From positions 434,001 to 498,000 of the forward strand of contig NZ_CP047952.1 in assembly GCF_014279875.1 (NCBI RefSeq): DNA of 64,000 nt. The letters are read 5' to 3'. Made by a program: the position numbers and the translations under genes. This DNA is from Synechococcus sp. MEDNS5. GTDB taxonomy: Bacteria; Cyanobacteriota; Cyanobacteriia; PCC-6307; Cyanobiaceae. Positions 57,748-64,000 of this stretch are shown here, piece by piece; the stretch's first letter is position 1; each line of letters begins with the position of its first letter. Under the pieces are notes generated by a model, which made no database searches, had not been told where the DNA came from, and saw only the letters and a list, made by a program, of their open reading frames with translations.

Positions 57748-58002
57748 TCAGTCCTCGAGCATGAAGTGCTGATCGATGGGTTGAGCCTCCAGCAACTGAT
57801 CGAGTGCTTCTCCCGAGGTGGCTTCGTCCTTGGCCTGATCAAGCAGTTTGGATGCAACCTGAAGACGGGCTGGGAGGTCTTTCGCGCCTGATCGTGCCGC
57901 TTCGTGTTCCACTCTCCGTCGCGCTGCGGACTGGCTGATGCTGAGGCAGCTCGCCAGTTCCGCGCACAGTCTCAGATAGTTGTGATCCTGGATCGCTGCC
58001 AT
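57748..58002 (-). CDS. small conserved hypothetical protein
   Basis: An 84-residue, mainly helical, soluble protein. The N-terminal half has YLRLCAELASCLSISQSAARRRVE, which could be a helix-turn-helix-like unit. The second half (LPARLQVASKLLDQAKDEA) is followed by an acidic end (HFMLED). No family with known function is recognised. It is convergent with rnd and lies 43 bases after the LpxB-related gene on the same strand. Confidence 0.6.
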   Translation of the reverse strand: MAAIQDHNYLRLCAELASCLSISQSAARRRVEHEAARSGAKDLPARLQVASKLLDQAKDEATSGEALDQLLEAQPIDQHFMLED

Positions 58003-58045
58003 GGCGGAGAGGGAGGGCAGAACTGCCTCTGTGATGCAATCAGTA

Positions 58046-59263
58046 TCAACCTCCGGGGGCGAGCACGCGGATTACGGCGCGGGCGATCGCTTCGCTTCCT
58101 CCAGGAGAGCCCATGCGCTGCCGCCCCCGCTGCCCGAGCTCCTGGCGTCTCGCGTGGTTCTCGAGCAGGGCTGTGAGTTGTTGAGACAATTCGAATTCGT
58201 TCGCGCAAACCTGCACAGCACCACCAAGGAGACGGCTCTGCCGTGAGGCGAAGCCACGGGTGAACTGCGGCCCGGGACCTGGAAGAGACAGAGCCGGTTT
58301 TCCGAGGCCGACGAGCTGTTCTGTGGCTGTGCCGGCAGTGGCGACACCCACCTCAGCCCAGGAAGCCCAGCGTTCAAACCGACCGCTCCCAAGGAGCAGC
58401 AGCAAGGGGCCTCGGACCCAGCACTGGTCTGCATGCAAGCTGCTGCTGGGGGGAGGGCAGCGTCGGAACCCCAATTGCTGCAGGGTGTCGACCAGATCTG
58501 ATTCTGTGGGTGTTGATCCAAGGGCTGCCATGACAGCGAGAGGCACCGGGCTCGGAAGGCGGATGAGGCAGTTCAACAAACGCCTGAAGTTTCGAAGGGC
58601 CTCTGGCATCCGGCTGCCGCAAAGCAGGAGAATCCGCCGGCATCGCTCGAGTGCGAGGGGAGGGGTGCTCTCCATCAGCCCATCCATCATTGGATTGCCA
58701 GGTGCCATGGCCCTGACGCCATGACGGCGTAGTCCTCGGGCTGTAAGCCGGTCACGCATCACCACGAGCCGGCATCGGCGCGCTCGCATCAAGCTCCATT
58801 CCCATGGATCCCACTCGCTGCCCTTCAGGGCGTGATAACGGTCGCTGAAGCTCGAGCCTGGGCCGCTGCTCCAGGTGTAATCACTTTTTGGAGTGCCAAC
58901 GAATCCGAAGGGTCGGCCGCTTGTCCAGGCCATCAGAAGAGGAAGAAGATCGCCAACGGCAAGGATTCCTGACACTGATGTGCGTTCCTGTCTCAGGCAG
59001 ACCCATTGCTTCATGCTGATCATCGGCAGCCCTCCCAGGAGATCAGCGAGGAGACCACGCAGGCTCTGGTTGCTGAATCCCCCGCTTGGCAAGCGAGCCG
59101 AGGGGCCGACGCGCTCCAGCCATCCCTGATCAACAGCCTGCTGAAAGCAGCGACCCTCACCCACCAGAGGCATGGCCTTCAGACGCCACTGCGGTTCAAG
59201 TCGGTGAAGAGCCTCAAGAATGCGCAGGGCGATCAGATCCTCACCATGACCGTTGCTGATCAC
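58046..59263 (-). CDS. LpxB-related glycosyltransferase (lipid-A-disaccharide synthase-related protein)
   Basis: A GT-B type protein of about 405 residues from the lipid-A-disaccharide-synthase-related family of cyanobacteria. Conserved parts are ISNGHGEDLIALRILEAL at the N-terminus, GILAVGDLLPLL, FVGTPKSDYTW, and the donor site VATAGTATEQLVGLGKPALSLPGPG. The frame is open up to 59578, but that part reads through the antisense of tRNA-Cys and cannot be the real N-terminus. Start candidates after the tRNA are GTG 59263 (used here) or CTG 59266/59269. The substrate is unknown. Confidence 0.8.
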   Translation of the reverse strand: MISNGHGEDLIALRILEALHRLEPQWRLKAMPLVGEGRCFQQAVDQGWLERVGPSARLPSGGFSNQSLRGLLADLLGGLPMISMKQWVCLRQERTSVSGILAVGDLLPLLMAWTSGRPFGFVGTPKSDYTWSSGPGSSFSDRYHALKGSEWDPWEWSLMRARRCRLVVMRDRLTARGLRRHGVRAMAPGNPMMDGLMESTPPLALERCRRILLLCGSRMPEALRNFRRLLNCLIRLPSPVPLAVMAALGSTPTESDLVDTLQQLGFRRCPPPSSSLHADQCWVRGPLLLLLGSGRFERWASWAEVGVATAGTATEQLVGLGKPALSLPGPGPQFTRGFASRQSRLLGGAVQVCANEFELSQQLTALLENHARRQELGQRGRQRMGSPGGSEAIARAVIRVLAPGG

Positions 59264-59323
59264 CAGCAGTGCCTGGGATGCCTCGCTGATACGATCCGTT
59301 GATGGGGAGGAAAGGCCCCGGAC

Positions 59324-59394
59324 GGCGGCATGGCCAAGTGGTAAGGCAGAGGATTGCAAATCCTTTATCCCCAGTTCGAATCTGGGTGCCGCCT
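59324..59394 (+). tRNA. trnC-GCA: tRNA-Cys (GCA anticodon)
   Basis: A 71-base tRNA. Acceptor GGCGGCA pairs with TGCCGCC, anticodon stem GAGGA/TCCTT encloses loop TTGCAAA, and the T-arm is CCCAG-TTCGAAT-CTGGG. It lies between the secreted hypothetical and the LpxB-related gene, both on the opposite strand. Confidence 0.97.
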
Positions 59395-59420
59395 TTGAAT
59401 GCATCGCGTCGATCGACGGT

Positions 59421-59933
59421 TCACAGCTTGGCCTGCGCATCGAGCTGTTCTCCTGTGACCACATCGACTTTGCAGCGAATCTGCCGTGCTTCCAGCTTGC
59501 AGTGCCCCTCTTTCGCAGGCCATGCCTTGGGAACTCCCTCGGCGATGCCGTCAGCGTCGAAGGCCGCTTCAGCAACACTGCTCACAGTGCCGCTCCAGGT
59601 TGTGCCAGACAGGCGGCAACGTCCTAGGTGACAGCTGAGTGGTGAGTCCTGTCCGTTTGTGGTGGTGACAAACGTGAGGCTTCGGCTTGACCCCCTCACC
59701 GGCCCGCGGCCGATGAAACGAACGCCTAGAACCGTGGCTGACCGCCCATCAATCTGAACAACGCGGCAACCACCAGAGTCGCCTTCAGACAGCGTGTATC
59801 GGCAGTCATTGCTCGTGGTTTCGAAACGACCAACGAACGGCTCTGCATGCCCAGGATGAAGATGAAAAAGGCTGACCATCAGGCCCAGGGCGATCCAGTG
59901 GCTCCCTTGTCCTCGGTTTGCCATTCCCCGCAT
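59421..59933 (-). CDS. secreted conserved hypothetical protein with four cysteines
   Basis: A 170-residue protein with an N-terminal signal peptide (hydrophobic WIALGLMVSLFHLH followed by PGHAEP, likely cleavage after HA). The mature part has cysteines in NDCRY, GGCRVVQ, LSCHLGRCRLSG and GHCKLEARQIRCKV, which could form disulfides in the periplasm. Its N-terminal repeat pattern (CRYTLSEGDSGGCRVV) and its C-terminus (CKVDVVTGEQLD) are not recognised. The start may be ATG 59933 or 59924. Confidence 0.65.
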   Translation of the reverse strand: MRGMANRGQGSHWIALGLMVSLFHLHPGHAEPFVGRFETTSNDCRYTLSEGDSGGCRVVQIDGRSATVLGVRFIGRGPVRGSSRSLTFVTTTNGQDSPLSCHLGRCRLSGTTWSGTVSSVAEAAFDADGIAEGVPKAWPAKEGHCKLEARQIRCKVDVVTGEQLDAQAKL

Positions 59934-60153
59934 CGGGACAGATCTCACAGGTCAGTACTCACTGTCAGCTACACACATTCCCAGGCAACGGATGCCATTG
60001 CTGGCTGTGCGACCGCAGTGATTGCACAGTACGGGGTCCTGATCTCCACCGCCCGCTGCAGAAGAAGGTGGTTGCTCCTCACTGGATTGCGGCTTCCTTT
60101 CTGCTGGGTGGGACGTCATCGCCAGGACCGGTCTGAGGCGATCATGGCGTGCA

Positions 60154-61128
60154 GTGATCCGAGGCGGTGTGACGGGAATCGGTTTCGGAACCTGGGCCTG
60201 GGGGAATCAGCTGCTCTGGGGATACAACCCTGACCTTGACGACTTGATTCTGGAGTCGACGTTCCAGCAAGCGGTTGCAGGGGGGCTTTGTCTGGTCGAC
60301 ACCGCTGATTCCTATGGAACCGGAGTCCTCAATGGCCGCAGTGAGGAACTGCTGGGGCACTTCCTCACTGCGATGAAGCCAGAGGACCGCGCCCAGCTCA
60401 CCGTGGCCACCAAACTGGCCCCTTTCCCCTGGCGACTCGGACGGCGCGGGCTGGTGAAGGCATTTCTCGCCAGCCAGCGGCGACTGCAAGGCTGTATGGA
60501 TCGGGTCCAGTTGCACTGGAGCACGGCCCGTTATGCCCCCTGGCAAGAGCGTCCCCTTCTCGATGGGTTGGCAGATCTTGTGGAGCAGGGAGCTGTCAGG
60601 GAGATCGGCGTGTCCAATGTCGGTCCTCGTCGCCTCACCCTCTTGCATCGTTATCTCAAGGACCGTGGAATCCCGCTCACCAGCATCCAGGTTCAGTTCT
60701 CCCTACTGGCCCCCAAGCCGCGTCTCCCTGGAGGTGTCCTGGAGATCAGCAGGGATCTCGGGGTTGAAGTGCTTGCCTACAGCCCCCTCGCTCTTGGTGT
60801 TCTCGCCAGGGAGCCAGGTTGGACTCCCCAGGGGCTGACGTTGTTGCGACGTGGATTGTTCCTTCGTCTGCTGCCGGCATCGGAGTCCTTGCGCCAGACC
60901 ATGGTTTCGATCGCCGAAGCCCGAGGGGTTACACAGGTGCAGGTGGCTCTGAACTGGTGCCGATCCCATGGCGCTTGTCCGATCCCTGGGTTGAGACGAC
61001 CCAGCCAGGTGATCGATGCCCAGCAGGCACTGTTGTGGTCGCTGTCGGCCGATGAACGAATGCGCTTGGACGAGACCAGCGCCGCGATGTCGGTGAGGAT
61101 GCCTGAAAATCCGTTTCAGAGTGCCTGA
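60154..61128 (+). CDS. aldo/keto reductase
   Basis: An NAD(P)H-dependent oxidoreductase of 324 residues with a TIM-barrel fold. It starts GTG (reads MIRGGVTGIGFGTWAWG). LCLVDTADSYGTG holds the catalytic Asp and Tyr, TVATKLAPFPW the Lys, and RVQLHWS the His. The C-terminal IPGLRRPSQVIDAQQAL binds the cofactor. The cyanobacterial substrate is unknown; plastid relatives act as pyridoxal or aldehyde reductases. Confidence 0.92.
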   Translation: MIRGGVTGIGFGTWAWGNQLLWGYNPDLDDLILESTFQQAVAGGLCLVDTADSYGTGVLNGRSEELLGHFLTAMKPEDRAQLTVATKLAPFPWRLGRRGLVKAFLASQRRLQGCMDRVQLHWSTARYAPWQERPLLDGLADLVEQGAVREIGVSNVGPRRLTLLHRYLKDRGIPLTSIQVQFSLLAPKPRLPGGVLEISRDLGVEVLAYSPLALGVLAREPGWTPQGLTLLRRGLFLRLLPASESLRQTMVSIAEARGVTQVQVALNWCRSHGACPIPGLRRPSQVIDAQQALLWSLSADERMRLDETSAAMSVRMPENPFQSA

Positions 61129-61634
61129 TCGGTCGGTTCAGGATCAGGACTCACCACGACCGGCAGGGATGCGTTCGAGGAAGGCAAGGAGACCACTTTG
61201 AGGTCAGGTTTGGGAGGGGCGACCTGGGATTCAGCCGATTGTTCACAGGCGGAGAGGGCTTCCTGCAGCAGTGAATCAAACGTGGCGCCAGGCAGGCGGT
61301 GCCTGGCGATCTCCAGGAATGTGCGGGGGAGCGACTCAGCTGCTGCGCTGCGGACGGCTGGGTTGTCTTTCCGTTGCTGTTGCTCCTCCTCGATGGCTCT
61401 GAGGAAGCGATGGGTGACGTCCCGCTTCGTGCAGGCTTTGATCAGGGTGTCCCTGTCTCCCTGAAGGGTCTCGAGCTCCGCGATCCGTCGCTCCAGGCTG
61501 ACCAAAACTTCAGATGCCTCTTTGCTGATGTTGGCTAGCTGGCCATCCGACAGGAAGGGCATGTCAGCAACGAAAACCTTCCCGTGATCTTTCAGTGCCA
61601 GAAAGGTCGGTCGTGGTCCACCTTGGCGGTGCAT
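61116..61634 (-). CDS. conserved hypothetical protein, helical
   Basis: A 172-residue protein from ATG 61634 (MHRQGGPRPTFLALKDHGK). It has GKVFVADMPFLSDGQLANI, a predicted coiled-coil part (EVLVSLERRIAELETLQGD), then KACTKRDVTHRFLRAIEEEQ, and a Pro/Ser-rich tail. I do not recognise its function; the type is common in marine picocyanobacteria. The end is convergent with the aldo/keto reductase gene and overlaps it by 13 bases. A longer frame to 61733 adds an unlikely basic leader. Confidence 0.6.
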   Translation of the reverse strand: MHRQGGPRPTFLALKDHGKVFVADMPFLSDGQLANISKEASEVLVSLERRIAELETLQGDRDTLIKACTKRDVTHRFLRAIEEEQQQRKDNPAVRSAAAESLPRTFLEIARHRLPGATFDSLLQEALSACEQSAESQVAPPKPDLKVVSLPSSNASLPVVVSPDPEPTDQAL

Positions 61635-61822
61635 TGTCTGCCTGTCATGACCATTAAGAGCTGGTCGGCGTGGTGGAGTGGGTCCTGCCGAAGTACGGCG
61701 CCGGGTTGTGCGCTGAGGTCTTTCAAAGGGCATTGGTATTAAGACGTATTTGACGTCGCGTCGATCGGTTCAAGCCCGATCTGTCTGTGTTGACAATAAC
61801 GAGTTAAGCGAGGGTTGGTGCT

Positions 61823-61842
61823 TCACATCACATTGGATGTGA
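61823..61842 (-). terminator. small hairpin downstream of purM
   Basis: TCACATC (61823-61829) and GATGTGA (61836-61842) form a 7-bp stem with a 6-base loop, 22 bases after the purM stop. No U-tract follows on the minus strand, so it is only a weak terminator candidate. Confidence 0.35.
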
Positions 61843-61863
61843 CAACGGATCTCGCTGTGTTCA

Positions 61864-62901
61864 TCAGGCGGGTAGTCCGAGCACCGGCGCCTCCTGTGGC
61901 CCAGTGGCTGGGATCACCTGGCCGATCACCCAGCTCTCAAAACCGCTGTCTTTGCAGAGGGTTCGAGTGCCAGCCACCTCCGACTCCGGAAGGATCAGGC
62001 AGTAACCGATCCCCAGGTTGAAGGTGTGCCAAAGGTCCCGTTCCTGAAGATCCCCTTGGGTTTTCAACCAATTGAAGAGCTCTGGGCGCGGCCAGCTGTT
62101 CTGATCAACACTGGCTCTCAATCCTTCCGGTAAAGCGCGGGGCAGGTTCTCAGGAATCCCGCCTCCTGTGATGTGAGCCATGGCGTGAATGGGAGTGCCT
62201 GCCGCCAGAAGAGTTCTGATGAGGGATCCATAGAGATGGGTGGGTTTCAGCAGTGCGTCAATCACGCCTGTTTGTTCCGGCCCGAAACGGGAGACGGCCC
62301 CTGCATCGCAGCGCTCCAGAATCTTGCGAACCAGGCTGAATCCGTTGCTGTGAACGCCGCTACTGGCAATTCCCAGGATGGAATCGCCGGCTTGTACACG
62401 GTGGCCATCAATCAGGTTGTCCTCCTCCACCACGGCAACACAAAAACCTGCAAGGTCATAACGGCCTTGTGGGTAGAAGCCAGGCATCTCCGCCGTTTCT
62501 CCCCCCAGCAGGGCACACCCGCTTTGGCGGCAACCATCGGCAATACCCTCCACGACCTCAGCCATGGCGTCCGGGCTCAGAGCCCCTGTGGCCATGTAGT
62601 CGAGAAAGAACAGTGGTTCGGCGCCGCTGGTGATCACGTCGTTGACACACATGGCAACGAGATCAAGTCCCACGTTGTGGTGGCTGTTGTGTTCCTGAGC
62701 GAGCTCCAGTTTGGTGCCGACTCCGTCTGTTCCGGATACGAGGAGTGGCTTGCGCAGGCCCTCAGGCAACCGAATCAGGCCTCCAAAGCCGCCGAGCCCA
62801 CCCACGACTTCGGGGCGATGGGTGGCCTCCACGCTGGTTCGGATCCGGTCCACAAAGGCCCTGCCGGCTTCCACGTCGACACCGGCGGATCGGTAGTCCA
62901 T
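61864..62901 (-). CDS. purM: phosphoribosylformylglycinamidine cyclo-ligase (AIR synthetase)
   Basis: PurM (345 residues) closes the imidazole ring in purine synthesis. It begins [20 protein letters not shown] and has [56 protein letters not shown] and [15 protein letters not shown]. The start ATG 62901 is preferred to TTG 62904. It is divergent from rlpA, with a 308-base gap between the two starts. Confidence 0.97.
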   Translation of the reverse strand: MDYRSAGVDVEAGRAFVDRIRTSVEATHRPEVVGGLGGFGGLIRLPEGLRKPLLVSGTDGVGTKLELAQEHNSHHNVGLDLVAMCVNDVITSGAEPLFFLDYMATGALSPDAMAEVVEGIADGCRQSGCALLGGETAEMPGFYPQGRYDLAGFCVAVVEEDNLIDGHRVQAGDSILGIASSGVHSNGFSLVRKILERCDAGAVSRFGPEQTGVIDALLKPTHLYGSLIRTLLAAGTPIHAMAHITGGGIPENLPRALPEGLRASVDQNSWPRPELFNWLKTQGDLQERDLWHTFNLGIGYCLILPESEVAGTRTLCKDSGFESWVIGQVIPATGPQEAPVLGLPA

Positions 62902-63209
62902 CAATTGGTTGGGAACTGATGCGATCCTCCCTCCTCGTGGGGCACGCCGGGGGCTTAGCCGGCTGTGCCGATCAAGGCATCGACCTGGCCTCGATCAGCT
63001 TTGCTTGTAAGGGCCATAGCCCTGGCTGATCTTTGTGGTCTGCTCATTGCGCTTCGGAAGCCTGTGACGGCGAGGGATAGCAGCGCTGTCGCGAAGGTCC
63101 TCTTCTCGGATTCCAAGACCGCGGTGGAGACCAGTGAAGGGTGGGTATTTATACGGTTGCTTCATCTAAAAGCGGCTGCTGTCACCGAGCAATTCAGCGT
63201 TTCCCCGAT
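62902..63209. other. 308-base divergent intergenic region, purM to rlpA
   Basis: No convincing coding frame or RNA gene is seen. The region must hold the promoters of purM (minus) and rlpA (plus). A possible -10 for rlpA lies in TATTTATACG at about 63146-63155, some 55-60 bases upstream of the rlpA start; I see no matching -35 with confidence. Confidence 0.4.
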
Positions 63210-63758
63210 ATGCAACGTCATTGGTTCCTTACAGCCCTCATCACGGGCATTGCCGCGTCAGGGGCTGCGCTGTATCCGGTGATTGCCAGAGACCTCGAGG
63301 GGTTCGACTTCGTCGACCCCCTCGACCTTGTTCTTCCTGCTGAAGAAGCCACTGCTGTGGAACCAACTCCAGCCAGCCTTGAGTTGGAGACCTCCCTCGC
63401 CGAGCCGGTTGCTCCTGAACCGGTCGCTCCTGCAGAACCGCCCAAGTCAGTGGGACCTGTCGTTGTCTCCACGCATTCCGGCGAGGCCAGCTGGTACGGG
63501 CCTGGGTTTTACGGAAATCGCACAGCCAGTGGAGAAGTCTTCCGCCCCGGCACCATGACGGCGGCTCATCGCTCACTTCCATTTGGAACCAAGGTGCGGG
63601 TGACCAATCTTTGGAACGGCCGCAAAGCTGTGGTGCGCATTAACGACCGCGGACCATTCGTCGGCCATCGCGTGATTGATTTGGGCCATGGTGCGGCCAG
63701 GCATCTCGGGCTCACGTCAAGCGGTGTGGCCCAGGTGAAGCTCGAGGTTCTGCGCTGA
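63210..63758 (+). CDS. rlpA: RlpA-family septal ring lytic transglycosylase-like protein
   Basis: A 182-residue exported protein. A signal peptide ([17 protein letters not shown]) is followed by an acidic Pro/Ala/Val-rich linker ([14 protein letters not shown]) and a C-terminal double-psi beta barrel from about residue 88: [35 protein letters not shown], and [15 protein letters not shown] with the active-site-type Asp. RlpA cleaves peptide-free glycan strands during septation; no SPOR domain is present. ATG 63210 is chosen over 63141. Its stop overlaps the apparent panC start. Confidence 0.9.
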   Translation: MQRHWFLTALITGIAASGAALYPVIARDLEGFDFVDPLDLVLPAEEATAVEPTPASLELETSLAEPVAPEPVAPAEPPKSVGPVVVSTHSGEASWYGPGFYGNRTASGEVFRPGTMTAAHRSLPFGTKVRVTNLWNGRKAVVRINDRGPFVGHRVIDLGHGAARHLGLTSSGVAQVKLEVLR

Positions 63759-64000
63759 GCCTTCAGATCCTCAGGACGGCTTCGGAGTTTCGCTCCTGGC
63801 GTTTGGCCTGCCAGGCCCCCATTGCCTTTGTTCCCACCATGGGGGGGCTTCACCAGGGGCATGCCCGTTTGATCGGCGCGGCGGTGAAGGACCAAGGCTC
63901 GATGGGCCCCGTCCTGGTCAGCACATTCATCAATCCATTGCAGTTCGGAGTGGATGAAGACTTCGATCGTTATCCACGCACCTTTGAGGCTGACTGCACG
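63755..64000 (+). CDS. panC: pantothenate synthetase (panC, possibly panC/cmk), 5' part, apparently with a CTG start
   Basis: The first 82 codons of a gene cut by the window edge. [14 protein letters not shown] and [16 protein letters not shown] (with the HxGH-type ATP motif) and [21 protein letters not shown] are diagnostic of pantothenate synthetase; cyanobacteria usually fuse it to cytidylate kinase. There is no ATG, GTG or TTG at or upstream of the conserved N-terminus in this frame. CTG 63755 overlaps the rlpA stop as CTGA and gives the expected N-terminus. Confidence 0.88.
   Translation, partial: MSLQILRTASEFRSWRLACQAPIAFVPTMGGLHQGHARLIGAAVKDQGSMGPVLVSTFINPLQFGVDEDFDRYPRTFEADCT

Noticed and set aside
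59270-59578. N-terminal extension of the LpxB-related protein.
   Set aside because: Part of it (FELGIKDLQSSALPLGH) is the antisense of tRNA-Cys, a known translation artefact.
61789-61794. TTGACA as a -35 promoter element.
   Set aside because: No matching -10 hexamer lies 16-18 bases downstream, and the flanking genes are both on the other strand.
1-64000. CRISPR arrays, insertion sequences, prophage or genomic island.
   Set aside because: No regularly spaced repeats, transposase or integrase motifs, attachment-site pairs next to the tRNAs, or abrupt composition change were seen; gene content is core cyanobacterial.

Overview
This window reads as a chromosomal segment of a high-GC (about 60% by eye) marine picocyanobacterium of the Synechococcus/Cyanobium group. 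The support is three photosystem I genes (psaD, psaI, psaL), ndhN, ldpA, ycf45, a CAAD-domain protein, the DUF1815 and DUF2839 families, a cyanobacterial-type gshA, and a cyanobacterial ribosomal-protein order (rplQ-truA-rplM-rpsI-rpmE-prfA). I see no mobile element, CRISPR array, prophage or rRNA gene. Four tRNA genes are present: Ser-GCT, Gln-TTG, Arg-CCG and Cys-GCA.

Layout. 1-9.4 kb: a small hypothetical, an RND efflux pump, psaI-psaL, a membrane-anchored hypothetical, a GT2 glycosyltransferase, an NlpC/P60 peptidase, a class-A beta-lactamase-like serine hydrolase, tRNA-Ser, alr and an HNH nuclease. 9.4-25.9 kb: prfA and a near-continuous minus-strand S10-spc-alpha ribosomal cluster (rplC down to rpmE) with rpoA, secY, adk and truA, closed by a strong terminator. 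26-32.5 kb: ndhN-ldpA, ycf45, tRNA-Gln, a HAD phosphatase, recA behind a LexA-type box, and two small cyanobacterial families. 32.5-43.4 kb: a degenerate DinG-like helicase, tyrA, a CrtD-like desaturase, a fructosamine-kinase-like protein, CAAD, a JAMM protease plus E1-like/rhodanese pair, a tandem-duplicated CobO, larE, speD and recF. 43.4-50.2 kb: tRNA-Arg and the trpE-gshA-ppc-GNAT cluster, preceded by psaD. 50.2-64 kb: a degenerate histidine kinase, rodA, mrp, hemF, a MurNAc-amidase-like protein, a CCB-type assembly factor, a Pex-like regulator, rnd, an LpxB-related protein, tRNA-Cys, an aldo/keto reductase, purM, rlpA and the 5' part of panC.

The most unusual signal is at translation starts. 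truA, ldpA and panC have no ATG, GTG or TTG in frame upstream of their conserved N-termini. In all three a CTG overlaps the stop codon of the upstream gene as CTGA, where ATGA or GTGA would be expected. recF also lacks a usual start; its best-placed first codon is ATT. Other notable points are a helicase and a histidine kinase with lost catalytic motifs, a CobO built from two complete P-loop domains, and two protein reading frames that run into the antisense strand of tRNA genes.
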